DNA of 64,000 nt from the NCBI RefSeq assembly GCF_009696265.1, contig NZ_VUMH01000008.1:1-64000 (forward strand), given 5' to 3'. Below are positions 1 through 6,600 of this stretch, piece after piece; within the stretch, counting starts at the first letter, position 1; each line of letters opens with the position of its first letter. The DNA is from Desulfovibrio porci (GTDB lineage: Bacteria; Desulfobacterota; Desulfovibrionia; Desulfovibrionales; Desulfovibrionaceae). The notes beneath the pieces are model-generated. The model had not been told where the DNA came from and ran no database searches. It saw only the letters and a list, made by a program, of their open reading frames with translations. The position numbers were made by a program, and so were the translations under genes.

Positions 1-99
1 CGTTTACGGGCCGCAAGTAGCAGAAATGCGAATGTCAGATCGCACATGCGCCTGGAAGGGCGCGGCTGGTAAGAAAGCCTTACAGGCGCATATGAAGAA

Positions 100-126
100 C
101 CCCCGGCTAGGCCGGGGGGTCTCTTT
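100..126 (+). terminator. Rho-independent terminator candidate
   Basis: A GC hairpin (stem CCCCGGC/GCCGGGG, loop TAG) is followed by a T-rich stretch. It would end a rightward gene lying before the window. No gene is supported between 1 and 892; that stretch holds this hairpin, two repeat segments and the left end of the Mu-like element. Confidence 0.6.
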
Positions 127-159
127 TGTGTCTGCGGGAGAGGGAGCCTGGCGCGCGGG

Positions 160-262
160 CGGGGGTTTGCCCGCCCTGTGCACGACGTTTTTTACTCCGC
201 TCCCATTTGGGCCGCCTCCCGGCGGGGGGCAAAGGGGGCCGCCAGTGGCTGCGCCCCCACGG
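160..262 (-). repeat. GC-rich dispersed repeat, copy C (inverted)
   Basis: Read on the minus strand it carries the same signature as copies at 6.45-6.6 kb and 18.69-18.9 kb: a GC-rich hairpin area, then CCGGGAGGCGGCCCAA, then an AGCGGAG(C/T)-A-rich segment. It has no coding potential I trust. It probably belongs to a genome-wide intergenic repeat family. Confidence 0.55.
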
Positions 263-449
263 GGCCTCTTTTGCGTATTCCCCCGTTGACCCTGTCGGGC
301 TTTCCAATGCTCACAGTCAACGGGGGCTGCGCGGCTTTTGCTGCGAGAGCTTTCTTTGTCTGCTTTCGCAGACTCAGGTGATCTCCCTTCGCGTCGCGCA
401 ATTGCCATTAGCGGATGGATTTCGAGCCAAGGCTTTGCCTACTCTCGAA

Positions 450-531
450 AATTGACGCGCGGCGCTCAAGGAGCGCAGCTCGCACGCGGGCAAGCTCCGC
501 CGCCCGCTGCGCTCATGCGTGACGCCATAAA
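450..531 (+). repeat. GC-rich dispersed repeat, copy A, left half
   Basis: This stretch aligns with 18692-18772 (copy B): both contain an AATTGA start, GGAGCGCAGC, GCACGCGGGCAAGCTCC and a CATGCGT segment, in that order. In copy B the sequence runs straight into AAAGCGGGGGG. Here it stops at CCATAAA, where the Mu-like element begins, and resumes at 6453. Confidence 0.75.
525..531. repeat. Left target-site duplication (CCATAAA)
   Basis: CCATAAA immediately precedes the left end of the Mu-like element and is repeated exactly at 6453-6459 just after the right end. Phage Mu makes 5-bp duplications; the match here is 7 bp, so either two bases are chance or this relative duplicates more. Confidence 0.75.
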
Positions 532-540
532 TATAGGGGG

Positions 541-557
541 TCAGATGGTTTGGGAAT
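541..557 (+). other. Left end transposase-binding site candidate L1
   Basis: TCAGATGGTTTGGGAAT lies at the left terminus and matches the core GGTTTGTGAA found in inverted orientation at the right end. It is followed by GTAAACCTTAG, which also follows the second site at 678. Confidence 0.6.
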
Positions 558-677
558 AGGCGTAAACCTTAGATCGAATAGGACGAATACCGGACGAATG
601 CCGTACTAATGCGCTACCATCAACAGCAAGGCGTCACCGGAGCGGGAAGAAACCGCCACCGGGACGCCTTTCCTTTT

Positions 678-731
678 GGATTGTGAAAAGTGTAAACCTT
701 AGCAGATTCCGTCAGATGATTTGTGAAATTG
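678..731 (+). other. Left end transposase-binding site candidates L2 and L3
   Basis: GGATTGTGAAAAG at 678 (with the same GTAAACCTTAG tail as L1) and GATTTGTGAAATTG at 718 lie 40 bp apart. The same 40-bp spacing separates L2 and L3 in phage Mu. A weak hairpin (AAGGCGTC/GACGCCTT, 628-670) separates L1 from L2. Confidence 0.55.
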
Positions 732-830
732 CCAAGCCGGGGCGGGAAATGCGGTACATGTTTTAACTTGCACATAACATTGACTAAAAGCGCAACAGGA
801 AGAGGGAAAAGCTATTTTTCCAGGAAAAAC

Positions 831-863
831 AGTTGCAGGTTAGCAAAGGCCGAACCTGCAACT
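831..863 (-). terminator. Rho-independent terminator of the repressor gene
   Basis: On the minus strand an 11-bp stem (AGTTGCAGGTT/AACCTGCAACT) is followed by GTTTTT. It lies 30 bases past the repressor stop codon, so it fits as that gene's terminator. Confidence 0.75.
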
Positions 864-892
864 AAGAAGTGACAAGGTGTTTTCTCGTAGCT

Positions 893-1339
893 CTAATCTG
901 CATCGAGTTCTTTTATTTTAACGGCAATTGCCATAATCCTATTATGCATTTCTTCATAATATAGGTTTGCAATGGCTGAAATTTGCTTTTTTGACATTTC
1001 AAGTCCATTTTCTTGTAATACATATGCGACAATTATTTCTAGTAACATGGAATCATCACCAATAGATGTATATTGACGATAACCTCTTCCATGTGTTTCA
1101 TAAAAATGTGGAATACCGCTATGGTCAGAATCTATACCGTATTTACCTTCTCCAAGAATTAGCCAATGCGGGTTTACATCAAATTCACGACAAATTTTTG
1201 ATGTAATAGAGATGTCTGGTTCGCTTTCTCCCCGTTCATAACGTCCTACTGTGTTCACATGTACCCCAATTATACGGGCAAATTCTTCACGTGACATTTC
1301 TCCTCTGACACTTTTTAGTCTTTCAGCAATGCTGCTCAT
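893..1339 (-). CDS. XRE-family phage repressor (Mu-like element)
   Basis: A 148-aa protein with an N-terminal helix-turn-helix of the XRE/Cro type (about residues 5-60; SREEFARIIGVHVNTVGRYE includes the recognition helix). The C-terminal half is not recognised and no S24 peptidase residues are seen, so this is not a LexA-like self-cleaving repressor. It is transcribed leftward from a region with two dyads of the form ATACC-N-GGTAT, facing the rightward early genes, as the Mu c repressor does. The gene is clearly more AT-rich than its neighbours, suggesting separate ancestry. Its likely role is to keep the element silent; this is inferred from position and the HTH. Confidence 0.75.
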   Translation of the reverse strand: MSSIAERLKSVRGEMSREEFARIIGVHVNTVGRYERGESEPDISITSKICREFDVNPHWLILGEGKYGIDSDHSGIPHFYETHGRGYRQYTSIGDDSMLLEIIVAYVLQENGLEMSKKQISAIANLYYEEMHNRIMAIAVKIKELDAD

Positions 1340-1363
1340 GGTATCCTCTTAGAAAAGCTGAAA

Positions 1364-1379
1364 ATACCATGTATGGTAT
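1364..1379. promoter_or_regulatory. Repressor operator candidate O1
   Basis: ATACCAT-GT-ATGGTAT is a dyad with 7-bp arms, 25 bases upstream of the repressor start. It overlaps a leftward promoter candidate (TTGTCA, then TATACC on the minus strand), so the repressor may control itself. Confidence 0.6.
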
Positions 1380-1395
1380 ATTTATTCATTTTTTA

Positions 1396-1440
1396 TTGAC
1401 AAAATACAAAAAATGAACGAAGAATACCTTGCAAGGTATT
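1396..1440 (+). promoter_or_regulatory. Early rightward promoter candidate and operator O2
   Basis: TTGACA at 1396-1401 is a consensus -35 box, with a weak -10 (AGAATA region) about 19 bases on. It overlaps a perfect 18-bp palindrome AATACCTTGCAAGGTATT at 1423-1440 that shares half-sites with O1. Repressor bound here would block the early promoter. Confidence 0.6.
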
Positions 1441-1554
1441 ATTACCAAGTAGTTGTGGAAATATTACCCGCCCGCGTGTTCCCGGTCAACGAGGTTGTTC
1501 GGACACGCAAGCTGCCGGGAAGGCGGCGTTTCGGACAAGGAAGGGCGGACGGCC

Positions 1555-2022
1555 ATGAGTTTTACCCCTTACCAGCTTCCCTTGATGGGTGACGACAGCC
1601 AAACCACACGGGCGATCCATGTGGCGGGTTTGGTGCCGTCCGTCAAAGCCTCCATGCAACGCGCCCTGGCTGCCGTCACCCCGCCTTTATCCCGCGAACA
1701 GCTTGTGGACCGCATGAACGCGATAGCCAAGCAGGCCGGGGCAAAAATTACGTCTGACAAGTCCCGGACGCTGACGCTGGCGACGCTGGAAAAGTGGCTT
1801 TGCCCGAACGACACGGAACACGTTCCGTCGCTGATGGCGCTGGAAGTGTTCATGCTGGCCGTGGACAGCCGCGCCCCTCTGGACGTGCTGGCTTCTTTGC
1901 ACGGCTATCGCCTTATCAGCCCGGAGCAGGCGAAGATTTTGGAATACGGGCAAGCCAAGCTTTCGGCCAAACGTGCCGGTCGCGCCATGCGCCGCCTGGA
2001 AGAGGAGATCGGCCATGTATGA
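1555..2022 (+). CDS. Early gene of the Mu-like element, function unknown
   Basis: A 155-aa protein. I place the start at the ATG in MSFTPYQLPL, preceded by an AAGGAAGGG purine run; the longer reading frame upstream lacks a good ribosome site. I recognise no family with confidence. The middle part (SREQLVDRMNAIAKQ...TLEKWL) looks like a helical DNA-binding segment. It occupies the slot of Mu ner (first early rightward gene), but it is about twice as long as Ner, so the assignment is by position only. It overlaps the next gene by 8 bases, which implies translational coupling. Confidence 0.6.
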   Translation: MSFTPYQLPLMGDDSQTTRAIHVAGLVPSVKASMQRALAAVTPPLSREQLVDRMNAIAKQAGAKITSDKSRTLTLATLEKWLCPNDTEHVPSLMALEVFMLAVDSRAPLDVLASLHGYRLISPEQAKILEYGQAKLSAKRAGRAMRRLEEEIGHV

Positions 2023-2662
2023 GCGTCAACTGTATGAAGTTCCGCGCTTCCTGACCACGGAAGAAGTAGCCGAAATGGCGGGCATGACGGTACGCGCCGT
2101 GAAGTACAACGGTACGCGGAAGGGCTGGTCTTACGGCATGGGCCGGGACGGCGTGCGCTATTGGGACGTAAGTTCTTTTTCGTGGGACATGCCTGAACGG
2201 TTGTTTGACGGCTTTTTACGCCATGATGCGGCTATCAAGCCGCTTCGTGACGCGGCGCAAGAAGAAGCGCTTCTGTTCTGCGATATTCTCGCGCCTATCA
2301 GAGTCAACGCCGAATACATGACATACTACGGCGACGGCGTTCTTTTGTGCCGGGCACTTGAGATTATTCAAGACGCTGTGACGTTCATGCCCGGCCTGTA
2401 TCTTCCCTATGCCTGTACCGGGTTGTATTTCCATACGGGCATTGCATGTGAAACTCTTGAAGCCTTCGCCACGGGAAAAGAGCTTGCAACGCCGATTTTC
2501 GGCATTGAACGCCGTTTCTGGCTTCCCATTCTTACGGAATGGGTTCGGCGTCTTTGTTTGCATGGACAGAACGGAGCCGGACAAGGGGCGCTGCGTGTGA
2601 AGGAACCCGCATCGGGGAAGTCTTTGCGTCACATGAAACCCGCCGTTGCAGTCGCGCAATAG
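2015..2662 (+). CDS. Protein with MuA-type N-terminal DNA-binding domain
   Basis: A 215-aa protein starting at an ATG inside the end of the previous gene. Residues about 8-55 (LTTEEVAEMAGMTVRAVKYN, then KGW and a Tyr/Trp-rich wing) resemble the winged helix-turn-helix of MuA and Mu repressor. The rest is not recognised and contains no DDE integrase core. It may be an accessory end-binding protein or the front part of an A-type transposase whose catalytic part was lost. The next gene starts 10 bases later and opens with a second domain of the same type. Confidence 0.6.
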   Translation: MYERQLYEVPRFLTTEEVAEMAGMTVRAVKYNGTRKGWSYGMGRDGVRYWDVSSFSWDMPERLFDGFLRHDAAIKPLRDAAQEEALLFCDILAPIRVNAEYMTYYGDGVLLCRALEIIQDAVTFMPGLYLPYACTGLYFHTGIACETLEAFATGKELATPIFGIERRFWLPILTEWVRRLCLHGQNGAGQGALRVKEPASGKSLRHMKPAVAVAQ

Positions 2663-2671
2663 GGGAATTTC

Positions 2672-3331
2672 ATGCAGGCCGCGCCGGACTTTTCCACCTT
2701 CTTTTCCACGGGGGAACTTGCCAAGATGCTTGGCATTTCCCGTCAGGCCGTGCGCCAAAAGGCGGACGGCAAAAGGTGGAAACCCGTAGCCCGCAAGGGG
2801 CAAGGCGGGGGCTTGTGCTGGCTGTTTTCCGACCTGGACGAACAGACGCGGAATCGTGTTTCCCATTGCTGGCACAAGCAATGGAAGCGCCAGCAGCAGG
2901 CCATGAAGCCGGAAGACCTGGAACGCGAAAAAGTCCGCCTGCAAATCATGGAAGAACAGTTTTTCCGCAAGCCCGGCAAGGCGCAAAGCAGGGCGGAAAG
3001 ACGTTACCGGCTTCTCCTTGAGGCAATGGAACTGATCGACGGCGGCATGAAGGTCCTGGAAGCGTTCGCCATTGTGGCGAAGAACAACGGCGTGAAGGCC
3101 GCGAATCTGCGGAACTGGTACTACGGAACAGACAAGAAGCCGGGGGTGCGCAAACTGCCGCGCCATGAATGGCTGTACGCGCTGATGGATCACTATGTGG
3201 GCCGCCAAGCGGAACGGAAGCGGACGCACTTCGGCAATGCGGAAATCAACAAGATGATGCGGGGGACTGCCCCGGACACGCACGCGCAATCCGTTGAGAA
3301 CATGAACCGGCGGATAGCGGCGCTGGGATAG
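2672..3331 (+). CDS. Truncated MuA-type transposase without catalytic core
   Basis: A 219-aa protein; MuA-family transposases are about 600-700 aa. Residues about 10-60 form a Mu-type helix-turn-helix (FSTGELAKMLGISRQAVRQK). Residues about 105-185 match the following subdomains (YRLLLEAMELI, NLRNWYYGTDKKPGV, LPRHEWLYALMDHY), which in MuA precede the DDE core. The protein then jumps to a short tail (INKMMRG...NMNRRIAALG). No Asp-Asp-Glu core is present. The tail could be the normal C-terminus joined by an in-frame deletion near 3230. A terminator follows at once. It should still bind element ends but cannot catalyse transposition alone. Confidence 0.65.
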   Translation: MQAAPDFSTFFSTGELAKMLGISRQAVRQKADGKRWKPVARKGQGGGLCWLFSDLDEQTRNRVSHCWHKQWKRQQQAMKPEDLEREKVRLQIMEEQFFRKPGKAQSRAERRYRLLLEAMELIDGGMKVLEAFAIVAKNNGVKAANLRNWYYGTDKKPGVRKLPRHEWLYALMDHYVGRQAERKRTHFGNAEINKMMRGTAPDTHAQSVENMNRRIAALG

Positions 3332-3335
3332 GAAA

Positions 3336-3361
3336 AAGCCCGGTGCGGGAACACCGGGCTT
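3336..3361 (+). terminator. Hairpin terminator between A-type and B-type genes
   Basis: AAGCCCGGTG/CACCGGGCTT forms a 10-bp stem just after the truncated transposase stop. The T-run is short, so it may only attenuate. In Mu, A and B are cotranscribed, so a hairpin here is unexpected. Confidence 0.5.
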
Positions 3362-3439
3362 CCGGGCGCGGGCCTTCAAGAGGCTCCGGCCCTGTTACAG
3401 AGGCTATGCTTGCGCAACCTTGAACAGCACGGAGTCTAT

Positions 3440-4255
3440 ATGAACATGCGGGAAAATGCCACGGAAACAACGCCGGATATGCGGGAAAATTCGTTGCGGG
3501 ATGCCATACGCGAGGAAATGCGCCGTGGCGGCGTGAGCCAGCCCCGGCTTGCGCGGGAATCGGGCATATCCGTACCCCGAATCAACCAATGGCTTTCCGG
3601 GAAGTACAAGGGCGACAACGCGGCCATTGAAAAGGCGCTGCAAAGCTGGCTGCGTTCCGCCCTGGAAAGCCGGGAACAGGCGGCAAGCGGCTGCATTCCC
3701 GCCGCGCCGGACTGGATGCCCACGCTCACGGCCAACAAGATACTTCTGGCGCTCAAGTATGCCCACAAGCTGGCGGACATCACCGTCATTTACGGCGGGG
3801 CCGGACTCGGCAAAACCCTGACCGCGCAACGCTATCAGGAAGACAATCCGAACGTGTGGATCGCCACCATGACGCCTTCGGTCATCAGCGTGACGGCCTG
3901 TCTTGAGCGCGTGGCCTACGCCGTGGGCGTGAACCATGTTCCGGCGGGCGGAGCGCAGGCGGAACAGGCCATTGTCAGCCGCGTATCCGGCTCTGGCGGG
4001 CTGATTGTCGTGGATGAAGCCCAACACTTGCCCGTGACGTGTTTGGACGCTCTCCGAAGCCTGTACGACGCTTCCGGCGTGGGACTGGCGATTATGGGCA
4101 ATGAGAGCGTGTACACGCAACTGACGGGCGGATCGCGCAAGGCTCACTTTGCCCAACTGTTCAGCCGGATAGGTCGGCGTGAACGCCTGACGAGCCCCAC
4201 CGCCGGGGACATCGACGCCCTTCTTAAGCCCCTCGATCCGGCGTACATCATCTGA
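3440..4255 (+). CDS. MuB-like AAA+ ATPase, transposition target protein
   Basis: A 271-aa protein. The ATG at 3440 has a GGAG ribosome site 5 bases upstream; an in-frame upstream ATG does not. Residues about 32-55 are a helix-turn-helix (VSQPRLARESGISVPRINQW), as in MuB. Walker A is GGAGLGKT (119-126) and Walker B is LIVVDEAQ (188-195). An arginine-rich segment (FSRIGRRERL) near residue 245 may supply the sensor. MuB binds target DNA, stimulates MuA strand transfer and protects the element from self-insertion. The length and motifs look intact although its partner transposase has lost the catalytic core. Confidence 0.85.
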   Translation: MNMRENATETTPDMRENSLRDAIREEMRRGGVSQPRLARESGISVPRINQWLSGKYKGDNAAIEKALQSWLRSALESREQAASGCIPAAPDWMPTLTANKILLALKYAHKLADITVIYGGAGLGKTLTAQRYQEDNPNVWIATMTPSVISVTACLERVAYAVGVNHVPAGGAQAEQAIVSRVSGSGGLIVVDEAQHLPVTCLDALRSLYDASGVGLAIMGNESVYTQLTGGSRKAHFAQLFSRIGRRERLTSPTAGDIDALLKPLDPAYII

Positions 4256-4266
4256 CGGAGACGGCC

Positions 4267-4710
4267 ATGAGCAATCAAATTGACGCGATCATGATGTTTG
4301 TGGAACGCGGCTGGCATCCCTACACGGGACAAGTGGACGTTGCCGTGTATCAACAGCTTGAATGCCCGGCCCCGTTGTTCGCCAAGTGGTTCTATGAGGG
4401 GCAGGAAGCGCAGGAAGCCCTGTGCGTAGGCTGCGAACGTCAATGCCGGGTGGACTGCACGGAAGGCTTTAAACCTGCCCCAAAACGCTTTCAAGCCCTG
4501 TATAAAGGCTATTACTACTCGCTGACGCCTCTGGAAATGGTCAAAAGGCATACTTTGTTGCGTGTGGAACAGGCGGCTTACTGCCTGAATATCGCCGAAC
4601 GCACGGTACGAGACATGATTGAAAAAGGGGAGCTTGTAGCAACCAAGCGAAAACCTGTCCGCGTTCGGTCGGAAGAAGTTTTACGGCTGATGAATGATTT
4701 TGACGAATAG
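4267..4710 (+). CDS. Helix-turn-helix protein with Cys cluster
   Basis: A 147-aa protein 11 bases after the MuB-like gene, likely in the same operon. Residues about 97-142 (LLRVEQAAYCLNIAERTVRDMIEKG, in two parts) are an excisionase/MerR-like HTH_17 type helix-turn-helix. Residues about 57-68 contain CVGCERQCRVDC, four closely spaced cysteines that could bind a metal. I do not recognise the family. It may be a regulator of the element or of the downstream fibre-type gene. Confidence 0.65.
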   Translation: MSNQIDAIMMFVERGWHPYTGQVDVAVYQQLECPAPLFAKWFYEGQEAQEALCVGCERQCRVDCTEGFKPAPKRFQALYKGYYYSLTPLEMVKRHTLLRVEQAAYCLNIAERTVRDMIEKGELVATKRKPVRVRSEEVLRLMNDFDE

Positions 4711-4736
4711 CAGCGCAACTTTACGGAGAACTTCCC

Positions 4737-6167
4737 ATGAGAGACGATAGAACCCAACATCTCAACTTGCCTTTGCCTTCCCTGGAGAACGAATTGCAGG
4801 AAGATTGCCCGCGCATCCGGGAAGCCTTGCAAGTTCTGGACACTAACGCCGGGGACCAGAAAGCCGAAATTTCCGGGCTGGAAAAACTGACCGACGAACA
4901 AGGGAAAAGCCTTTCTTCCCTGGAAGGCCGGGCTACGGAGCTTGAGAACCGCGCCGCTGCATGTGAAGGCCGGACGTCCGCCCTGGAAAAAGGCGTTGCC
5001 GAAAAGGCCGATGCCGCCGCAACCACGGGCGAACTGGAACGCCTTGAAGCGGACAAGGCGACGCGGGAGGAAATGGCGGCCCACGATGCCGACAAAGACG
5101 CCCATGATGCGCTTGTCCAGCGCATCACGGTAGGCAGTCTTTCCCCTGTCATCGGCATATGCTGTGTGGAAACGGGCGGCGGCGCTGGCCTGTGGTGCAA
5201 TGTCGACGGCGAAGGACAGCCCGTCAGCCCCACGCGGCGCTATTTTGATTATCATCCCACCTACAACGCCTTGCGCCGTGTTCTTGTGGACAGTCAGGTC
5301 ATGCAGGAACACCACAAATTTTACTACAAGGCGTTCACCATCGCTTCCGGCCCGTTCCAAGGCAAGACGGCCCGCGTCATCAGCCCCGGCCAGCAGGACG
5401 GCTTCAAGCCGTTCCCGTCTTTCATGCGGGACGGAAAAGAAGCGGATGTATGGTACTGCGGCACGTATGCGGCCACGGATGAAGGAGGCACGCCCAAAAA
5501 GCTGGGAAGCCGACCGGGCAAAATGCCGTTTGTGAGCGTGGATTTTCCGACCATGAAGTCTTATTGCCACAATCGGAATGTGGGCGGCGTAAACCGCTTT
5601 GAAATGTGGAATATTTATCAGGTGTCGGAACTGCAATTGCTGGCCCTGATAGAGGCCGCCACGCCCGATACGCAGGCCGTGTACGGGCGCGGGCGGGTGG
5701 ATGCGACCAGCGCGGCGACAGTGGACGCCCTGGACGTTGCCACGGCTTCTTGGCGCGGCCATGTGGGCCTGTGGGGGAACGTCTGGCAGATGGTTGACGG
5801 CATCGACGTAACCCCGGCGGGCACGCTTCGTCTGTGGAAGAATGACGGGGTACGGGAATTTGTGGATACCGGTTTTGTCTGCCCCGCCTATGACGGAACG
5901 AACGTGGCCTACATGCAGACGTTCAAGACGGGAGCCGGGGCCGGGTTTGACTTTGATGATATTTTTTTCCCGGCCACCACGACAACCAACATCTTAGCAG
6001 GAACTGTTCCTGATGGTTTTTGGGGCAGATGGGGTTCTGCCGGGAACGTTTTATACCTCGGCGGCGCATGGAGCAATGGGTCGGGTGCTGGCCTGTTCTG
6101 CCAGGATTGGCTCGAGACGCAGGCCCTCGCCGGCACCTACATCGGTTGCCGCCTCGCAAAGGTGTAA
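4737..6167 (+). CDS. DGR-type variable protein with C-type-lectin C-terminus
   Basis: A 476-aa protein with a Glu/Lys/Ala-rich coiled coil at about residues 40-125 (trimeric fibre stalk style), then a C-type-lectin/formylglycine-like fold. The C-terminal 35 residues carry the hallmark of retroelement-diversified proteins: GGAWSNGSGAGLF, a run of mixed residues, then YIGCRLA. Many codons in that run end in C, as expected when adenines in AAC-type template codons are mutated. Known relatives bind ligands, such as Mtd of Bordetella phage BPP-1, where variation retargets host recognition. It lies at the right end of the Mu-like element where tail-fibre genes sit in Mu. No reverse transcriptase, Avd or template repeat is in the window, so diversification would need help in trans or has ceased. 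Confidence 0.85.
   Translation: MRDDRTQHLNLPLPSLENELQEDCPRIREALQVLDTNAGDQKAEISGLEKLTDEQGKSLSSLEGRATELENRAAACEGRTSALEKGVAEKADAAATTGELERLEADKATREEMAAHDADKDAHDALVQRITVGSLSPVIGICCVETGGGAGLWCNVDGEGQPVSPTRRYFDYHPTYNALRRVLVDSQVMQEHHKFYYKAFTIASGPFQGKTARVISPGQQDGFKPFPSFMRDGKEADVWYCGTYAATDEGGTPKKLGSRPGKMPFVSVDFPTMKSYCHNRNVGGVNRFEMWNIYQVSELQLLALIEAATPDTQAVYGRGRVDATSAATVDALDVATASWRGHVGLWGNVWQMVDGIDVTPAGTLRLWKNDGVREFVDTGFVCPAYDGTNVAYMQTFKTGAGAGFDFDDIFFPATTTTNILAGTVPDGFWGRWGSAGNVLYLGGAWSNGSGAGLFCQDWLETQALAGTYIGCRLAKV
6043..6165 (+). other. Putative DGR variable region (VR)
   Basis: The last 120 or so bases of the lectin-type gene. They encode the block from GNVLYLGGAW to GCRLAKV. The GC-rich end (GGTTGCCGCCTCGC, 6144-6157) is the likely initiation-of-mutagenic-homing segment. 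I saw no second copy with adenine substitutions (template repeat) elsewhere in the window. Confidence 0.65.
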
Positions 6168-6194
6168 TACTGTCAACTGGTTACTGAATTACTG

Positions 6195-6213
6195 TACCCG
6201 CCGAAGGCGGGTA
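6195..6213. other. Hairpin/cruciform downstream of the variable region
   Basis: TACCCGCC-GAA-GGCGGGTA is a perfect 8-bp stem with a 3-base loop, 27 bases after the stop codon. DGR target sites such as BPP-1 mtd need a GC-rich 7-10 bp hairpin with a small G-A-rich loop just after the homing segment. No T-run follows, so it is a poor terminator. Confidence 0.7.
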
Positions 6214-6249
6214 GGAAAATTTTTTGGAAAACGGGTACACGGAGGGCGT

Positions 6250-6345
6250 ATGAATTTGCGGATGCGACACGGTGATGAGTCTAGCAGCCGTAGCACGGGC
6301 GATGCCCGGAGCGCCATGTGGGGTTGCCGCGCAAGCGGACGCTAG
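6250..6345 (+). CDS. Possible 31-aa peptide
   Basis: An ATG with a GGAGG ribosome site 4 bases upstream opens a 31-codon frame (starts MNLRMRHGDE, ends CRASGR). It is short, lies wholly inside a structured RNA-like stretch, and has no recognised relative, so it may be chance or a leader peptide. Confidence 0.25.
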   Translation: MNLRMRHGDESSSRSTGDARSAMWGCRASGR

Positions 6346-6361
6346 GCCCCACCATCCGCAA
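6256..6361 (+). ncRNA. Structured RNA candidate beside the DGR target gene
   Basis: An outer 9-bp stem TTGCGGATG/CATCCGCAA encloses about 90 bases and stacks directly on an inner GTGGGG/CCCCAC stem. A further CGC/GCG pair with a GCAA loop is possible inside. It ends exactly where the terminator at 6360 starts. It lies where a DGR would carry its template RNA or accessory gene, but it does not resemble the variable region. Confidence 0.4.
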
Positions 6362-6389
6362 GGCCACTGCCTGAAAAGACAGTGGCCTT
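6360..6389 (+). terminator. Rho-independent terminator
   Basis: AAGGCCACTG/CAGTGGCCTT, a 10-bp stem with an 8-10 base loop, followed by CTTCTTCC. It ends transcription from the lectin-type gene just inside the right end of the element. Confidence 0.65.
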
Positions 6390-6403
6390 CTTCCGAACAG
6401 AAA

Positions 6404-6443
6404 AATTCACAAACCAACTGGTAGAGTTTCACAAACCTTCTGG
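6404..6443 (-). other. Right-end transposase-binding site pair R1/R2
   Basis: TTCACAAACC-AACTGG (6406-6421) and TTCACAAACC-TTCTGG (6428-6443) are direct repeats with a 22-bp period, the same spacing as abutting MuA sites R2 and R1. Their complement GGTTTGTGAA matches the left-end sites in inverted orientation. Confidence 0.7.
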
Positions 6444-6452
6444 CCGCTTATA

Positions 6453-6600
6453 CCATAAAAGCGGGGGGCAGGGGGTTGTAGGGGGCCTGGGGGGGGCTTA
6501 AGCCCCCCCCAGGCCCCTGCTCCCCACCGGGAGGCGGCCCAAGCTCAAAGCGGAGCGAAAATTTCTGCACCCGCGGGCAAAAAAGACATCACCCGGACGA
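6453..6600 (+). repeat. Dispersed repeat copy A, right half, with right TSD
   Basis: It starts with CCATAAA, the copy of 525-531, then AAGCGGGGGG, a GC hairpin (GGGGGCCTGG...CCAGGCCCC) and CCGGGAGGCGGCCCAAGCT. The same order occurs uninterrupted at 18770-18870. From about 6600 to the autotransporter stop at 6802 I see only GC-rich sequence without a gene; the hairpin at 6725-6790 could terminate the leftward autotransporter gene. Confidence 0.75.

Larger units (their letters stand above)
532..6452 (+). mobile_element. Compact Mu-like transposable element (about 5.9 kb)
   Basis: The ends form an imperfect inverted repeat: the first 26 bases match the reverse complement of the last ones at about 20 positions, sharing TATA, CAGA and GGTTTG blocks. 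Transposase-binding-like repeats lie at 541-557, 678-702 and 712-731 on the left and as a 22-bp-period pair at 6404-6443 on the right, similar to the Mu L1-L3 and R1-R2 layout. CCATAAA flanks both ends. Inside, the order is the Mu early order: leftward repressor, rightward early genes, A-type genes, a B-type ATPase, then after an apparent deletion of all head and most tail genes a tail-fibre-type protein at the right end. The catalytic domain of the transposase is missing, so the element is probably non-autonomous. Confidence 0.8.
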
